44,320 nucleotides of DNA from Podila epigama (taxonomy: Eukaryota; Mortierellomycota; Mortierellomycetes; Mortierellales; Mortierellaceae), in NCBI GenBank assembly GCA_015679605.1, contig JAAAVE010000017.1, positions 7,220-51,539 of the forward strand. Reading direction: 5' to 3'. The notes below the pieces were generated by a model. It had not been told where the DNA came from. It saw only the letters and a list, made by a program, of their open reading frames with translations, and ran no database searches. The stretch's first letter is position 1. The number at the start of each line of letters is the position of its first letter. The position numbers and the translations under genes were made by a program. Positions 11,562 through 26,544 of this stretch are shown in pieces.

Positions 11562-11769
11562 AAAGAAAGAGGAAGAGGATGTTTCTTTTGATTTTGTCTT
11601 GTTCGTCATATTGTTGAGTTTTTGAGATATGTTATTGTGTGTTTGCATCTGCTATTGATATTGCTAATATGATATGAAAACTACTACAGAAATGAATGAA
11701 AAGATAGAAATATGCAAAAAAAAAAAAAACAAACATCATAGAAAAAAGTATCTGCCTCTGTCAATGTGT

Positions 11770-13436
11770 CTAATACTTCTTCTTTTTGGGAGAAGTGTTA
11801 TAGGTCCATTTGACTTTGCCGTCGCCAATGACACCGAGACGGTGGTAGAGGGTCGTTGCGCGGATATAGGGGTAGAGACGCGTATATTGTTCTCGCAGCT
11901 GTTTGGCAATAAGATCACGCTCTCGGGCGAGGTTTTCATTGGGGGTCAAGGTCCACTTGCGCGTCACAGAATCGAAGCGGTTTTCGAGAGCATGGCGTTC
12001 ATCAAGGTGGATTCTCTTGTTGACCTGGTCGTGCATAGCATCGTTCTCGCCTGGGACAGCAGGGATGTACTTGAATCGCCAATCATCAAGACCGCCATAC
12101 GGATGAATGGGGAGATGCTCTCGGGGGATGATCTTGTGGAGTTCTTCATTGGTACGGGTAAAGACGTATTTGGAAGCGACAACAGGATCGAGCAACGGCT
12201 GAATCATTTTCCATAGACCCCAAAATATAAAGGGTGCCTTGTGAACGATGCAGATGCCAAGGGTCTCTGGATAGTATGATTCGAAGCACTGAGTGGCCAG
12301 ACGGACAAACCCCCAGTCCATGTTGTCAAGCCCGAAGTTTGTCAGGTCATAGAGGATGGTGGCGGTCTCGACACCTTCTGGAAGGAGCAAGCGGTTGCAT
12401 TCCATAGTCTAGTAGAAGGTTGTTGTTGACACGTCTGCTGGTTAGAATAGGAACACAAGGCGTTTGATTTAATGAAAAGGAAGATTTTTTTTTCTTCTTA
12501 CATAGAGGGTAAATCGATGGCACGTCTCGATGGATTGAGCAGACTTGTGGTGAAGACGCGTGTTCACTGTAAAGATGGGACGATCGAGGGAATCGGCCCC
12601 ATGATAGAACGCCTGACCCTTATTCATGAGGTCAATGAACTTTGGGCACTGGGCATCGAGTTCAACGTCGGTCAGTTCCAACAACTCGTCCAAGTTTTCT
12701 TCAATACGCCACTTGAGCGTGTTCAACAGCATATGGAGGGCTTCGTCAAGGCTCCACTTGCGAGCGCGGAGGTACTATGGTTTTGGTTGTTGTTGTTGTT
12801 GTTGTTGTTGTTGACAATGGGAGTAACAAGGTTCAAGGGTGCATGTGGCATAACTGTTATTAAAATTTTGAACAAAACAATCAGGCATCCCTTTGTTCCA
12901 AAAGACAAATGCCTTCTTCTGTATTGTTACAAAAAAAAAGGGAAACGAAAACTTACTCGGAGAACAAGTCGATCGGGATGATCCATCATGACCAATCTCC
13001 AAAAGCAAAGGTACATGTCCCTGCCTGTGAAACGGGGCATTGTATGAACTATAGACGATGACACCTCTTGAGGAGCTTTACTACGACCGAGCCATAGACT
13101 TGCTCTCTTATTGACAGGAGCGGCCGGTGGAGCAAGATGAGACGATGAGCCAGGAGCAGACGCGGTATCTCGATAGACTGACTGTTCTCGCGTTTGACCC
13201 TTTGAGGAAGAGGGTACTGTCTGGTCAAAAGGGGTCTTGCCATCAAAAACGTCATAGAGACAAAGCCAAAATTGTCGCAACTTTTCGGTTTGCTCGGGAG
13301 TGAGATTTCCAAGACGTCCCTCAGGGACAACAGTGGGTTGGGCAAGAGATGAAGCAGGAGTGGATGGTGGAGACGACGACGACGATGATGTCGATGAAGA
13401 AGAAGAGGAAGAAGAGGAAGGTGGAGGGGGAGTCAT
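11770..13436 (-). CDS. Sec14-like CRAL-TRIO lipid-transfer protein
   Basis: Probably binds and exchanges phosphatidylinositol or another lipid between membranes. Three minus-strand exons join at phase 0: 13436-12957, 12774-12502 and 12408-11770, giving 463 residues. After a Pro/Ser-rich start (PPPPSSSSSSSS) comes a CRAL-TRIO N-terminal helical region: LTPEQTEKLRQFWLCLYDVF, then across the first intron VLR/YLRARKWSLDEALHML. The lipid-binding lobe follows, with ILYDLTNFGLDNMDWGFVRL, CFESYYPETLGICIVHKAPF and a gate-helix-like FIFWGLWKMIQPLLDP, ending VFTRTNEELHKIIPREHLP, the usual floor of the pocket. The C-terminus continues about 100 residues with a basic KKKKY end. An in-frame upstream ATG at 13499 (MSMLHSCAI) would add 21 residues. 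The family is secure. I cannot tell Sec14 from Csr1/Pdr16-type members by eye. Confidence 0.88.
12786..12813. repeat. (TTG)n microsatellite in an intron
   Basis: Nine or so GTT/TTG units sit just inside the acceptor end of the first intron of the CRAL-TRIO gene. On the transcribed strand this is a (CAA)n run next to the polypyrimidine region, so length changes could affect splicing. Confidence 0.7.
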
Positions 13437-14695
13437 GATGGATGGATGCTTGAACAAGTGATTGAAAGATGGGATAGCACAACTGTGGAGCATAGACATG
13501 ACAAGAGAAAAAGAAGAAGGAGCGAAACCAAGAGTAAAGAAGAAAGAAGAAATAAAAAAGCGATGCCGATTGAAAAAAATCTTGCGTGAATTATATAGCC
13601 GACCAAAAGGATGGGCTTGCACGAGCAAAAGACTTGAATATGGAGTGTATGGACAATGGTTATGCCGAGAAAAGAGAGAGGCAGGCTAATAAAAAGGATG
13701 GGAAACCAAGGGGGGTAATAACCATTCGCAAATGATATTTGTGGTATTGGAGATGGTTCGAATAAGTCGTCGAAACGACATTTTTGTTTTGTTTTGTGCG
13801 TGCATGTTGTGGCCGAGGAGCCAAGATGGTAGGGCCATGCTGGTCTTGTTTCGCTATGCTTGACGAGAGCTTAAATGAGATGATACAAACGCGTTCGTGT
13901 GAGACTCATTATTATTTGGTGTCACGGATATCAAATAAACAGCAAGAAAACAACAAGCTGTTATGTAATTCCGTGTGCAAACAATAGAAGACAAAGGAAG
14001 AACACAAAAAAGAACGAAAGAAAATTAAATAATGTCTTTTCCTTGCGCAAACAAAGAACATGCACAGGGGAGTAAAGTCAGGAGCAAATGATGGATCACG
14101 ACCAGAACCAGGGCCAACACCAAGACCAAACCCCATGTATACCCCTAATAGTTTCTCAACAATAATGGGATGCCCAAATGTCAATTTCAGGAGAGCAATA
14201 AAAGAAACAGCTTGTTTCGCAACTGCGGCTGGCGTTACTTTAGAACAATACGGCCATGCACAACAGTCCATCCCTATAGTGATCTCTGGCAAGCAATGAC
14301 CTATACACGTACCCTTCTTTGACTCTGCACAACGACAATAGGTGTGATACGTACAGTCGACTCATTGAGGGCCAATGGCTCTTTGGTAGTATTCGTTTGT
14401 AATGTATGCATGCCGTAATGGGGGATAGACTCAGAGAAGTTGCTACTCATGTGCTAGTTTAGTTGACATGACCTATGATTGAGTTAGACAGAGGGAATTG
14501 TAACGACGTGGAGATGGAGAAATTTTGAGGTGTGGAGATTGTGGAGTTTGTGGGGATGTGGAGAGAAAAGCTTTTACCCAATCACTGAACAGGTTGATAA
14601 CACGAAAGTAGAATCAATGTCCTTTTTTTAATACATATTTATTCAATTCTTCTTTGGCAATCAACTTAACGCCTGCCTTGAGACCGGCTGAGGAT
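13437..14695. other. Intergenic region between CRAL-TRIO and LEA-like genes
   Basis: No gene is supported. Opposed open frames at 13912-14292 (minus) and 14060-14299 (plus) cover one another. The minus frame starts with a Cys pair and a Gly-rich stretch but matches no family I know. A purine-rich GGAGA-type tract lies at 14505-14570. TTTATT at 14638-14643 gives AATAAA on the minus strand about 55 nt beyond the stop of the LEA-like gene and probably ends its transcript. Confidence 0.45.
14638..14643 (-). terminator. Polyadenylation signal AATAAA of the LEA-like gene
   Basis: The plus strand reads TTTATT, so the minus strand reads AATAAA, about 55 nt downstream of the stop at 14696. Spacing and orientation fit a 3' end signal. 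Confidence 0.45.
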
Positions 14696-17600
14696 TCACA
14701 ACAGCAAGTCATAGCCGGAATCGCGGCGCTCGCTGGAGACGGGCACCTTGTTGCCCTGGGCGTCGACTGTGTACTGTTGCTGTTGAGTCTTGGGGAAATG
14801 CTCCACGCCTTGGAGTTGACCATGCCCGTGTTCCATCGAAACGTTGGTAGTTGGATGCGATGTAGAGATGCGACGCGGTGAGTATCCCTCATGAGGATGC
14901 ACCTTGGTCTGTTGCTCGTATTGTTGGTGCTTGCTTTGCATAGTCATGTTTGTGGGTTTGATTTGGTCGCCACCATGCGAGATGACAGACAACGTCAAAC
15001 CTCCATTAGCATCAGCAAACTCACCATAGTTTTCGTTTTGGAAGAAAGAATCGTTTGAACGATCAGACTTGGTTCCAGAAAAGACATTGTTGCCGCGGCT
15101 CTCAGTTATGCCAGGCAGTGGACCATGGTCGTCCTCGTCCTTGTTCAGCTGAACGGCATCACTATACGACAAACCTCGGGGTCGTTGAGAATGGCCCTTC
15201 CGTGCGGTGGAGTGCTTCTTTGCAGTTGCATGAGCATCAGATGCCTGGACTTGATGATGCGACTGACCATGCGAGCTAGCAAATGTTCCTGGGATGGCCG
15301 AGTGAGAGCCATGGTTGTCTGCAGGCTCTACTTGGTGCTCGATCTCGTACTCATGCGCCTCTTCTGGAGCCTCAACGATCGTGAACCCATCCTTGTCTAG
15401 GTGTGTGCTGTGCAGGTTCGGCTTGTATGTGTGAATACCAGTAGAATCTGGGTTGGGGTGAATAGCCGACTCGTGATGAGTGATATTCTTGGCCGTATCG
15501 GACGCCAAAGCTTTGACATCCTTCGCGGCCTTGGCTACAGAATCCCGTGCACCGTGGATCATCTCGGAGACACTGTCTGCTATATCTGCAATGCTCTCAG
15601 CAGCCTGGTCAACAGTCGTCTGCTGATGGTGGTGGTTCTGACCCTTATTTTGCTGGTGGTGATGAGGATGCTGCTGTGGGTGATGCTTGGAACCAAAGGC
15701 TCCTTGCTTCTTGGAATGTGCCATAATATCATGATCCTCTCCGTCACTGCCGCTATTGTCACTGTCGACTGCATAACCATCATCGTCCTGGCCAGCGAGG
15801 TTGTCAGCTACGTGATCAACCATCTGTGACAATTGTTGGCGAGCGTTTTGCAGTTTCTGTTGAGAAGCATCAGCCACGCGAGCAACAGCGGCGCTTGCAG
15901 CTGCTTTGGTCGAGTTCAGGATCGAGGGGCGCCCATGGGCAGCAACGCGTCCACCTGATCCAGAGGGCTTATGGTTGTCATCCTCTTCATTCTTGCCACC
16001 ACTTCCATTCTTGGATTCGCTGTCGAGATGCTTGTCGTTCTTGAAGAAAGTGCTCTTTCCTTCCATGCCTTTAACAGTAGGCTGATGTTTCTCCTTCTTA
16101 TCCAGGGGAGCATTGAAGGTGAAGGATGAAGAGGGAGCACCAAAGACGTCAAGGTGCACAGGGCGTGTAATGCCGGGAATGTGTCCACCAGCAGCAGCCT
16201 TCATTTGCTCAGTGACATGTGCCTCGGCCTTGTGGGCAGCAGCCAAGGCAGAGTCCAAGACAGCCTTGGCGTTGTCTGATGTCTTGTGCGCAGTGACAGG
16301 AGCCTTGTGGGTTGCACTGTGAAGATGTTGTGGGGCATGAACCTCGGTCTTGCGTGCGAAATCCTTGGCGGCCTTGATTGCAGCCTGAACGTCGTTGTCA
16401 ACAGCCTTGGAGCCATGATTGTTCACGCGGACATTCAAGTCTTTGGGAGTTCCAATGGCTTTGGGAGCAATTTTCTGACCTACGTGGGTGCCAGTCCAGA
16501 ATGCCTCGGTGTTATAAAGCCCCTGCTTAAGTGCATTCTCTATGGCCGACTCGGCATTCTTGGCAGCTTCGGTAGTAGCGTGGACAGCGCCATCCTTCAC
16601 TGTGCCGGCGGCGGCAAGGGTTGCATCTGCCACCTCCTTGGCCATGAGCTCCGCTTCCTCAATATCGTGGCGTGCGGTGGTCAGAGTCGAGGCAGCAGCT
16701 CCCTTGACGGCATCTGCAGTCTTTTGAAGAGCGCCTGCGGCGGTCTTGGCCATTGCTTCCGCAGATGACTCAGCAGCCAAGACGGCTGTACCCACAGCCT
16801 TTGCAGCAGCAACAGAGGCATCTTCCAGGGCCGCCTCGGTTTTGTGTGCTACCTCGGAGGCACTGTTGCCAACAGTGTCCTTGGCTTTCTGGGCAGTGCT
16901 TAAAGCTGCATTGGCGACATCCTTGGCTTTCTTCATGCCATTCTCAGCGATGTCCTCTACTTCGCGCTCAATGATCTGAGCATCGTGTACAGCAGCATCC
17001 TTGATCTGCTTGGCAGCGTTGACGGCGGCATTGGCGACAGCCTTTGCGTTCTTTACGCCGCTATCAGCAATGTCCTCTACTTCGCGCTCAATGACCTGAG
17101 CGTCATGAACAGCAGTATCCTTGACTTGCTTGGCTGCGTGGGTTGCAGCATTGACTGCAGCATTGACTGCGGCCTTTACAGTGTTTACACCGCTTTCGGC
17201 AATGCCCTCGACTCCACGCTCAATGACTTGCACATCGTGGACAGCGGCATCCCTGACCTGCTTGGCGGTGTTGGCTGCAGCATTGGCGACATTCTTGGCT
17301 TTCTTCATGCCATTCTCAGCAATGTCTTCCACTTTGCGCTCAATGACCTGAGCATCGTGGACAGCAGCATCCTTAACCTGCTTGGCAGCGTTAGCAGCAG
17401 CATTGACCGCAGCCTTGACAGCGTTTATGCCACTTTCAACGATGTCTTCGGCTTGACGCTCTACTTCTTGCACCTCGTGCACAGCAACATCTGTGGCCTG
17501 CTTAGCTGTTTGAGCAGCAGCATTAGCGATATCCTTTGCCTGCTTCACACCAGATTGGACACCGCGTTCGATTCTATTCTCGATAACCAATGCATCGAGA

Positions 17601-20600
17601 ATTGCGGTATCCTTGGCTTCTTGAGCAGTGTGGGCGGCAGCATCAGCCAACATCTTTGCGTTTTTGACACTACTGTCAGCAAGTTTCTCGACTTCACGCT
17701 CGATAACTTTTGCATCATGGACAGCAGCATCCTTGACCTGCTTGGCGGCGTTGGCGGCAGCATTGGCGACATCCTTGGCTTTCTTCACTCCACTCTTCGC
17801 AATTTGCTCAGCTTCGCGTTCGATAACCTTCGCATCGTGGACAGCATCGTCCTTGACCTGCTTGGCTGTTTGAGCAGCAGCATTAGCGATATCCTTTGCC
17901 TGCTTCACACCAGATTGGACACCGCGTTCGATTCTATTCTCGATAACCAATGCGTCGAGGATTGCGGTATCCTTGGCTTCTTGAGCAGTGCGGGCGGCAA
18001 CATTAGCGAACTTCTTTGCATTCTTGACACCAGACTGGGCAGCCCGCTCGGCTTGACGCTCCATCGCCGTTGCCTCGTGTACGGCTGCATTCTTTGCCTG
18101 TTTGGCAGCTTTGGCGGCTGCGTCCTTTGCCTGCATTGCTGTCTCTGTCATCGCAGTGGCGACATCCTTTACCTGCTCAACACCAGACTCGACAACATGC
18201 TCGGCATCTTTAGCGAGTTCTTGAGCTCCGTGAGTGATAGCGTCCTTGGTGCTTTGGACGGATGCGATACCGGCATCAACAATTCCCTTGGCGGCTGAGG
18301 CTGCACCTTCGACAGCAGTTTCTGCTTGCTCGGCAGCATTCTCGACGGTAGCAACGATTGCGCCCTTTGCTTTGACTGCAGAGTCAATGGCAGCATTCGC
18401 AACATTCTTGGCCCGTTGAACTGCAGCATCTAGTGCGGCTTGACCTTGCTCAGCGGCGTTCTCAACAGCGTTCTCGACGGCCCGTTCAGCTTGAAGTACA
18501 GAGTCATGAGTGCTTTTGACAACTGCATCCTTGGCCTTTTGAGCAGATGCCAAGCTTGAGTTGAGAGAGTTTTGGGCTTTTTTAGCCATGTTCTTGGCCG
18601 AAGTTTCGATATCATGGACCTTTGCCTCGATATCATGGGCAATGTCGTCCTTTGCTTTCTTTGCGTCAGACGCAGCCTTCTCGACAGCTGTCGCGATCTT
18701 GTTTCCAGTGCCAAAGGCAGCACCGGAGGCAAAGCTCTTGAGAACGGCCTTCTTCTCTGCTTGCTTTGACGCGACTTTCGCCTTGTGGGCCATCTTTGTA
18801 GGAGGGTCCAAGATCTTGGCTGTCACAAAGTTGTCATCAGATTCAGACTCCTCTTGCGAAGTCGAAGAGCCATCGTGCTCAGTAGAGGATTTACCGACAT
18901 ATTCAGCATAGACTGCATGTGGTGTCTTTGGTCCAATAGAGATATCTTCGATGCTTGGAGTCCTGTCTCGAACTGTAGCATCCCTTGTGGAATTAGAAGA
19001 GTGTACTCCTCGCATGGATTTAACATTGGTCGTGTTGTTGGAAACGGGAGCAGGTGTGGTTTCGGTATGGGTCTTGTGGTGGATGACAGGTCCGACAGAG
19101 ATGTCTTCAATGGAGGGATCGCGTGAAACGGCATGAGGACGACTAGAACTTGAGATGGAAGTATGATCAACACTACGCTGACGCATGCGCGGAGGATTGG
19201 CGACCATAGTATGGCTTTCAATGGTGGATCCAATCTTTTCGCTGTTATCCTTATTGGCCATAGGACCATAAGAAGATGGCCATGCCTTGGGTGCCTGCTT
19301 TGATGAACCGGTTGTAGGGCGGGAGGTTGAGATGGGACCACCCTTGGATTGAACGGTTGATGACGACGAGTGGGACTTGCTTGAGGATGAGTGCTCCTCG
19401 TCGTCCAGCTCAGTGATTTGGACATGCGATGTTCTGGGTTCCTCATCGAAACCAGAACCCTCCAGTCCTCCAAAGTGCATGGATTCATCGAACGACTCTT
19501 GCAGACTTGTGGCGAAATCTAGAGTAGATACAAACGAGGAAGAAAAGATGAGCAATTGAGGCTCAACGTAGGCTATTGTTAACTCGCACTGCAATAAAAA
19601 TCTCTTTTTTTTTTTTTACCGGTCAAGGACTTTGGCATATTGTGCTTCACTGAATCGGCAGCGGCTTCAGCGGTGTTGACGAGGGTGGCAGCAGTAACGA
19701 GAGCTGCACCGAGGACACCTCCAGAGATACCATCCAGGTTCTTGAAAAATGTACTGCTCTGGGCACGGTCAATGATCTTGGTAGCGACACTCTCATTCGC
19801 CTTGACTGGCTGTGGGTTACCAAAACCATCCAACTTTTGGCGAGAGGAAGACGACGATGAAGAAGAGGACGAAGAGTAGATGTGGGGACGATGACGGTGA
19901 CGGTCGCCAACTTTGAAGGTATGGGGCCGAGGGACACGAGTACGCAAATGGGTCTCCGAACCAGGTCCTGCTGGACCGTTGTGCTTGCTACCAATGTTTG
20001 CTTGAGAATGGACAAAAGTCTTTGAGTTGTCAGTGTTGCTGTCCTTGTGAGGAGTATGAGACTTTTCAGGCAAAGCTGTGGTCAAGGCAAGTTCTTGTTC
20101 GGATTCAGGAGTGCTGTCAAGGTAGCCCTTTTGGTTATCAAGAGCAATCTCGTCCTGGTTGTGCTGCGCTTCAGTAGGGCCTATAATGTCTAACATAAAG
20201 GTGTAATGGTGGTGAGTGGTGGCTATCGAATGGTGTGAGAGTGAATATGAACTACGTGTCGTGAATGTCCTTGAAGTGTTTACCTTCCAAGATCATTGAA
20301 CCAATGCCTTCTCCTATACATGTGCCAAAATGTAGTGTTAGCCTAGTGAAAAAATGATAATCAACAACACCCCCTTTATCTACCAGTAGGTTTACGCGTT
20401 ATGACATAGTTTTACCTTGGATAGAAGCGCGATGGCGGTGGAGCGTTGGTGCGTCAACAACCTTGTGGTGGTCACTTCCGGTAGCTTTCATGGCAGCTAT
20501 TTTGAGTAATAAAAAGTATGTGTTTTGTCAGCAGAATTTTCTATGTAAGTTTACACGACACCCCGGCTAATATTTGTTGTGTATGGATGAGCTGACATCT

Positions 20601-21684
20601 TTACCAACAATGTCAATTGGCATAAAGTTGACATTTTCGGCGCCTCGAAAACCAGCTGAACCCAACAAGGCAGCCCAAGAAGACATACCGTTGTTTTTAC
20701 CAAGCTGAGATCCTTTCAACGCCAAGGTATGGTTTGAGGACACACCGCCTGTCAAAATTTTTGCAAAGAATATAAAATAAATGTCAATTTTTTTTAAAAA
20801 GACGCGTACATCATATGTCCGATTTGCAATATACATAGAACAACTTCAAGAAAACGCAAAAATTACCATGATCTTGAGCACCAGAGCCCTTCTTGCCCTT
20901 GCCTTTAGCGCCCTTGGCACCCCCAGCATTGTTGGAGGAGGTGGACGATGATCCTGCTCCCCCATGGCTTGTGGCTGAGGATGAAGAAGAGCCTTGGGCG
21001 TGATTCTTGTTACTGGTAAGAGTCGGGTCCGTCTTTTGGTGCTTGTGATGACTTGGTCCGTGTGGTTCTTCGATTGAATGACCAGCTCCGAGAAGGCAGC
21101 AGGAGCACAAAAGAACAACGAGCAGAGGCAACAGGAGGGCCAAGAGTAGGATACGAGGGTCAGCATTCAGTGTTCGGGNNNNNNNNNNNNNNNNNNNNNN
21201 NNNNNNNNNNNNNNNNNNNNNNNNNNNNNNNNNNNNNNNNNNNNNNNNNNNNNNNNNNNNNNNNNNNNNNNNNNNNNAGAATCGACAAAAGGTTGCCGTC
21301 ATGATGGTGCTGACCACCAATTCGGGCAGTAAAACTCTTGTCAAAGAAAGTTGCGGTAGGAGGGGCGACATGACCCTGGCCGGGGATTCCGGTTGTTGCG
21401 GCTCCGATGTGGTGGTGACCGTGCTTGGCCACGATGATGGAGACGGCGGAGGCAGCACCGGAGGCAACAGCGACGGCATGGTCTTGAGCAGCTCGACCAT
21501 AGCGGTCCTTGACGTATCCTATGCTGCTCTTGACCTTGTTGGCGAATGAACCCGAAGCGACTTCATCTCCATCGACATAGGCCTTGACACACTGGCCACC
21601 GGCGGATGGGGCGACGTAAGGATGGCCATCGAACAGCCAGTCGTAGAGGGTGTCGATGACCTTTTTAGCGTGATGTTTATCCAT
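14696..21684 (-). CDS. Giant Ala-rich LEA-like repeat protein with membrane anchor
   Basis: I do not recognise an orthologue. Minus-strand exons are 21684 into the gap, gap to 20867, 20748-20605, 20496-20416, 20313-20284, 20189-19620 and 19518-14696, for more than 2,100 residues. The start is the first ATG (MDKHHAKKVIDTLYDWLF). After the N gap comes one hydrophobic segment, ILLLALLLPLLVVLLCSC, a possible membrane anchor. A Gly/Ser/Lys linker and Ser/His-rich parts follow. The core of the last exon is a run of amphipathic Ala/Lys/Asp helices with a 40-residue period (AAKQVKDAAVHDAQVIEREV type). These resemble group 3 LEA proteins and lipid-droplet or membrane-coating helices in composition and heptad/11-mer spacing. 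SIEDISVGP-like motifs recur, and the C-terminus ends SGYDLLL. The reading frame to the left of the gap does not continue into the frame to its right at the given gap length, so an intron or a wrong gap size lies there. The gene model is good; function is inference only. Confidence 0.75.
16900..18120 (-). repeat. Tandem 120-bp repeats encoding 40-residue helices
   Basis: About ten units follow at a spacing of exactly 120 bp, with one step of 132 bp where four residues are inserted (17085 to 17217). The anchor is the CGCTC(A/G)ATGA-type box, which encodes VIER or a variant on the minus strand, at 16965, 17085, 17217, 17337, 17457, 17577, 17697, 17817, 17937 and 18057. Most units differ at many sites. 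The segments about 17497-17633 and 17857-17993 are nearly identical and lie three units apart. Confidence 0.85.
21179..21277. other. Assembly gap (99 N)
   Basis: Ninety-nine undetermined bases fall inside the 5' part of the minus-strand LEA-like gene. They hide the junction between the N-terminal exon and the exon coding the hydrophobic segment. Gap length is probably nominal. Confidence 0.98.
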
Positions 21685-22443
21685 GAGAATGTATGTTGTC
21701 ACGGAATAGTGTTTATGTTGATGGTCTGTATGGCTGTCTGGCTGTCTAACTGTCAGTCAGTCCGAGAATATTTACAATGACAAGGGTACTGAGAACTATT
21801 TACAAAGTGAGAAGCATGGGTTTGGTAAAAACGAATTGAAAAATGTAAGATGAGATGGCAAAAAGAAGAAAAGAAAAAAGACAAAGTGAAAAGTTTTTTT
21901 TTTCTGTCTGTACTCAAAAATGAACATAAAACGCGCATGAATGAATCGCGTCCTTTGCCGCCAATCACAACGAAGGATGAATATTTTTCTTGTTGTTTCA
22001 CACATGTTTTTTCCAAGTCTAGGAAGTGACTTTCAGTATCTGTATAGACATGGAGTGGCCAGCGTATAACCTGTATATGGGTTATGGCAATATAATATGG
22101 CATTATAGTCATGGTCATGGATATCATAGTTGTGTGTCCTACTTGCTACATGTCGCCTGTGCAGCCTGTGCGCTTCTTGAATTGAACCAAAGCAAGTCTT
22201 GCAGTGTGCCTTGCAAAATGTGTGCGCGCCTTGGCTATGTCAAATCAGCAGTCACTATTATTATTTTTTTTTTCTTCCTTCCTCTTCACCACTTCAACTC
22301 ATTTCTCACACAGAAAAGTGGTGAGACAGTTGGGACACTTTTTTTTCTCTTTTTTTTTTTTTGTTGGTTGGTTGCCCTGACCAAAAACATTCAAAACACC
22401 TTCCCAACACAAACATTTCCCACAACACCAACCACCCTTCTCC
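21685..22443. other. Divergent promoter region, LEA-like gene and NVL/Rix7
   Basis: No gene is seen. The region has A-rich and T-rich tracts (21850-21905, 22260-22275, 22340-22365), with a pyrimidine-rich and then CCAACAC/ACCAACCACC-rich leader just before the NVL start at 22444. There is no clear TATA box. Confidence 0.45.
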
Positions 22444-25877
<3,434 letters not shown>

Positions 25878-26043
25878 ACAATATATTCCATATTAGCATT
25901 TCATTTCTCGTACCTTTTTTTTTTTTTTTTTTTTCTGTGCACTCTGACAACCAAAGGCAGCTTTTGAATATTGTCGAGACACAGACACTGCCATTCAACA
26001 CCTGCATACATTCTCCACAGATCGCCCACATTACAAGTGGATA
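25878..26043. other. 3' flank of NVL/Rix7
   Basis: A pure T run of about 20 bases (25915-25934) follows the stop codon by roughly 40 nt. No gene or clear AATAAA is seen before the repeat island begins at 26044. Confidence 0.4.
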
Positions 26044-26255
26044 CAACCACGTTTATTGCATCCACGGTATGTTTGAGTAAAGATGAAATAGGAAAGGTAA
26101 TATCCATGGTTCAAGAATCCTAAACTAGACACAAGAAGCGACTCTGAACCCACCCCCTCATGCTCCAAACTGTATTTTTGCTATAGAGGGGCTGGGACAA
26201 AATCTCCCCATCTGCTATAATGGGGTCGACGACGCGTTTACCCAATCCCCTCAGG

Positions 26256-26377
26256 CAACGCCATTATTCGAAGCACTCGAATGAGGGCCGTATCTATTCG
26301 AACCCATTCGAATCGCACTTTTGGACTCGCATAAAAAATGCCTCGGCTCGAATTTCACGCTTCGAATACTGGCGTTG
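26256..26377. mobile_element. 122-bp hAT-like MITE with TIRs and 8-bp TSD
   Basis: Terminal inverted repeats are CAACGCCATTATTCGAAGC at 26256-26274 and, read inverted, CAACGCCAGTATTCGAAGC at 26359-26377, with 18 of 19 bases matching. CCCTCAGG flanks both ends (26248-26255 and 26378-26385) as an eight-base target-site duplication. The inverted related copy near 27652-27659 holds one CCCTCAGG with no insert, an empty site. Eight-base duplications are typical of hAT transposons. The element has no coding capacity, so it must have been moved by another element's transposase. Confidence 0.85.
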
Positions 26378-26544
26378 CCCTCAGGAAAGAATTATAGCTG
26401 TTACTCTCCCAGAGGGGCTGGGAGACAATCTCAACGTTTCCTTTGAAGCTCGTTCGTGATGAGTTTCGCCCGAAATGGAAATAATAATTTTTGAAATGTG
26501 GCAGTGCATTCATTCTCTTTTAGCAAGGTATGTTGTCCACAATG

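Noticed and set aside
13912-14299. Small open frames on both strands, one Cys- and Gly-rich
   Set aside because: The frames shadow each other, neither has family similarity I can name, and the plus one is Pro-rich low-complexity.
16985-18298. 437-codon open frame antisense to the LEA-like repeats
   Set aside because: It repeats with the same 120-bp period and exists because the Ala/Lys repeat codons read without stops on the other strand. The hydrophobic Leu/Ile/Ser/Cys product follows from the complement of Ala/Lys/Asp/Glu codons.
26100-26125. tRNA B-box-like GGTTCAAGAATCC
   Set aside because: It has an extra base relative to the GGTTCGANTCC consensus, and no A box or cloverleaf surrounds it.
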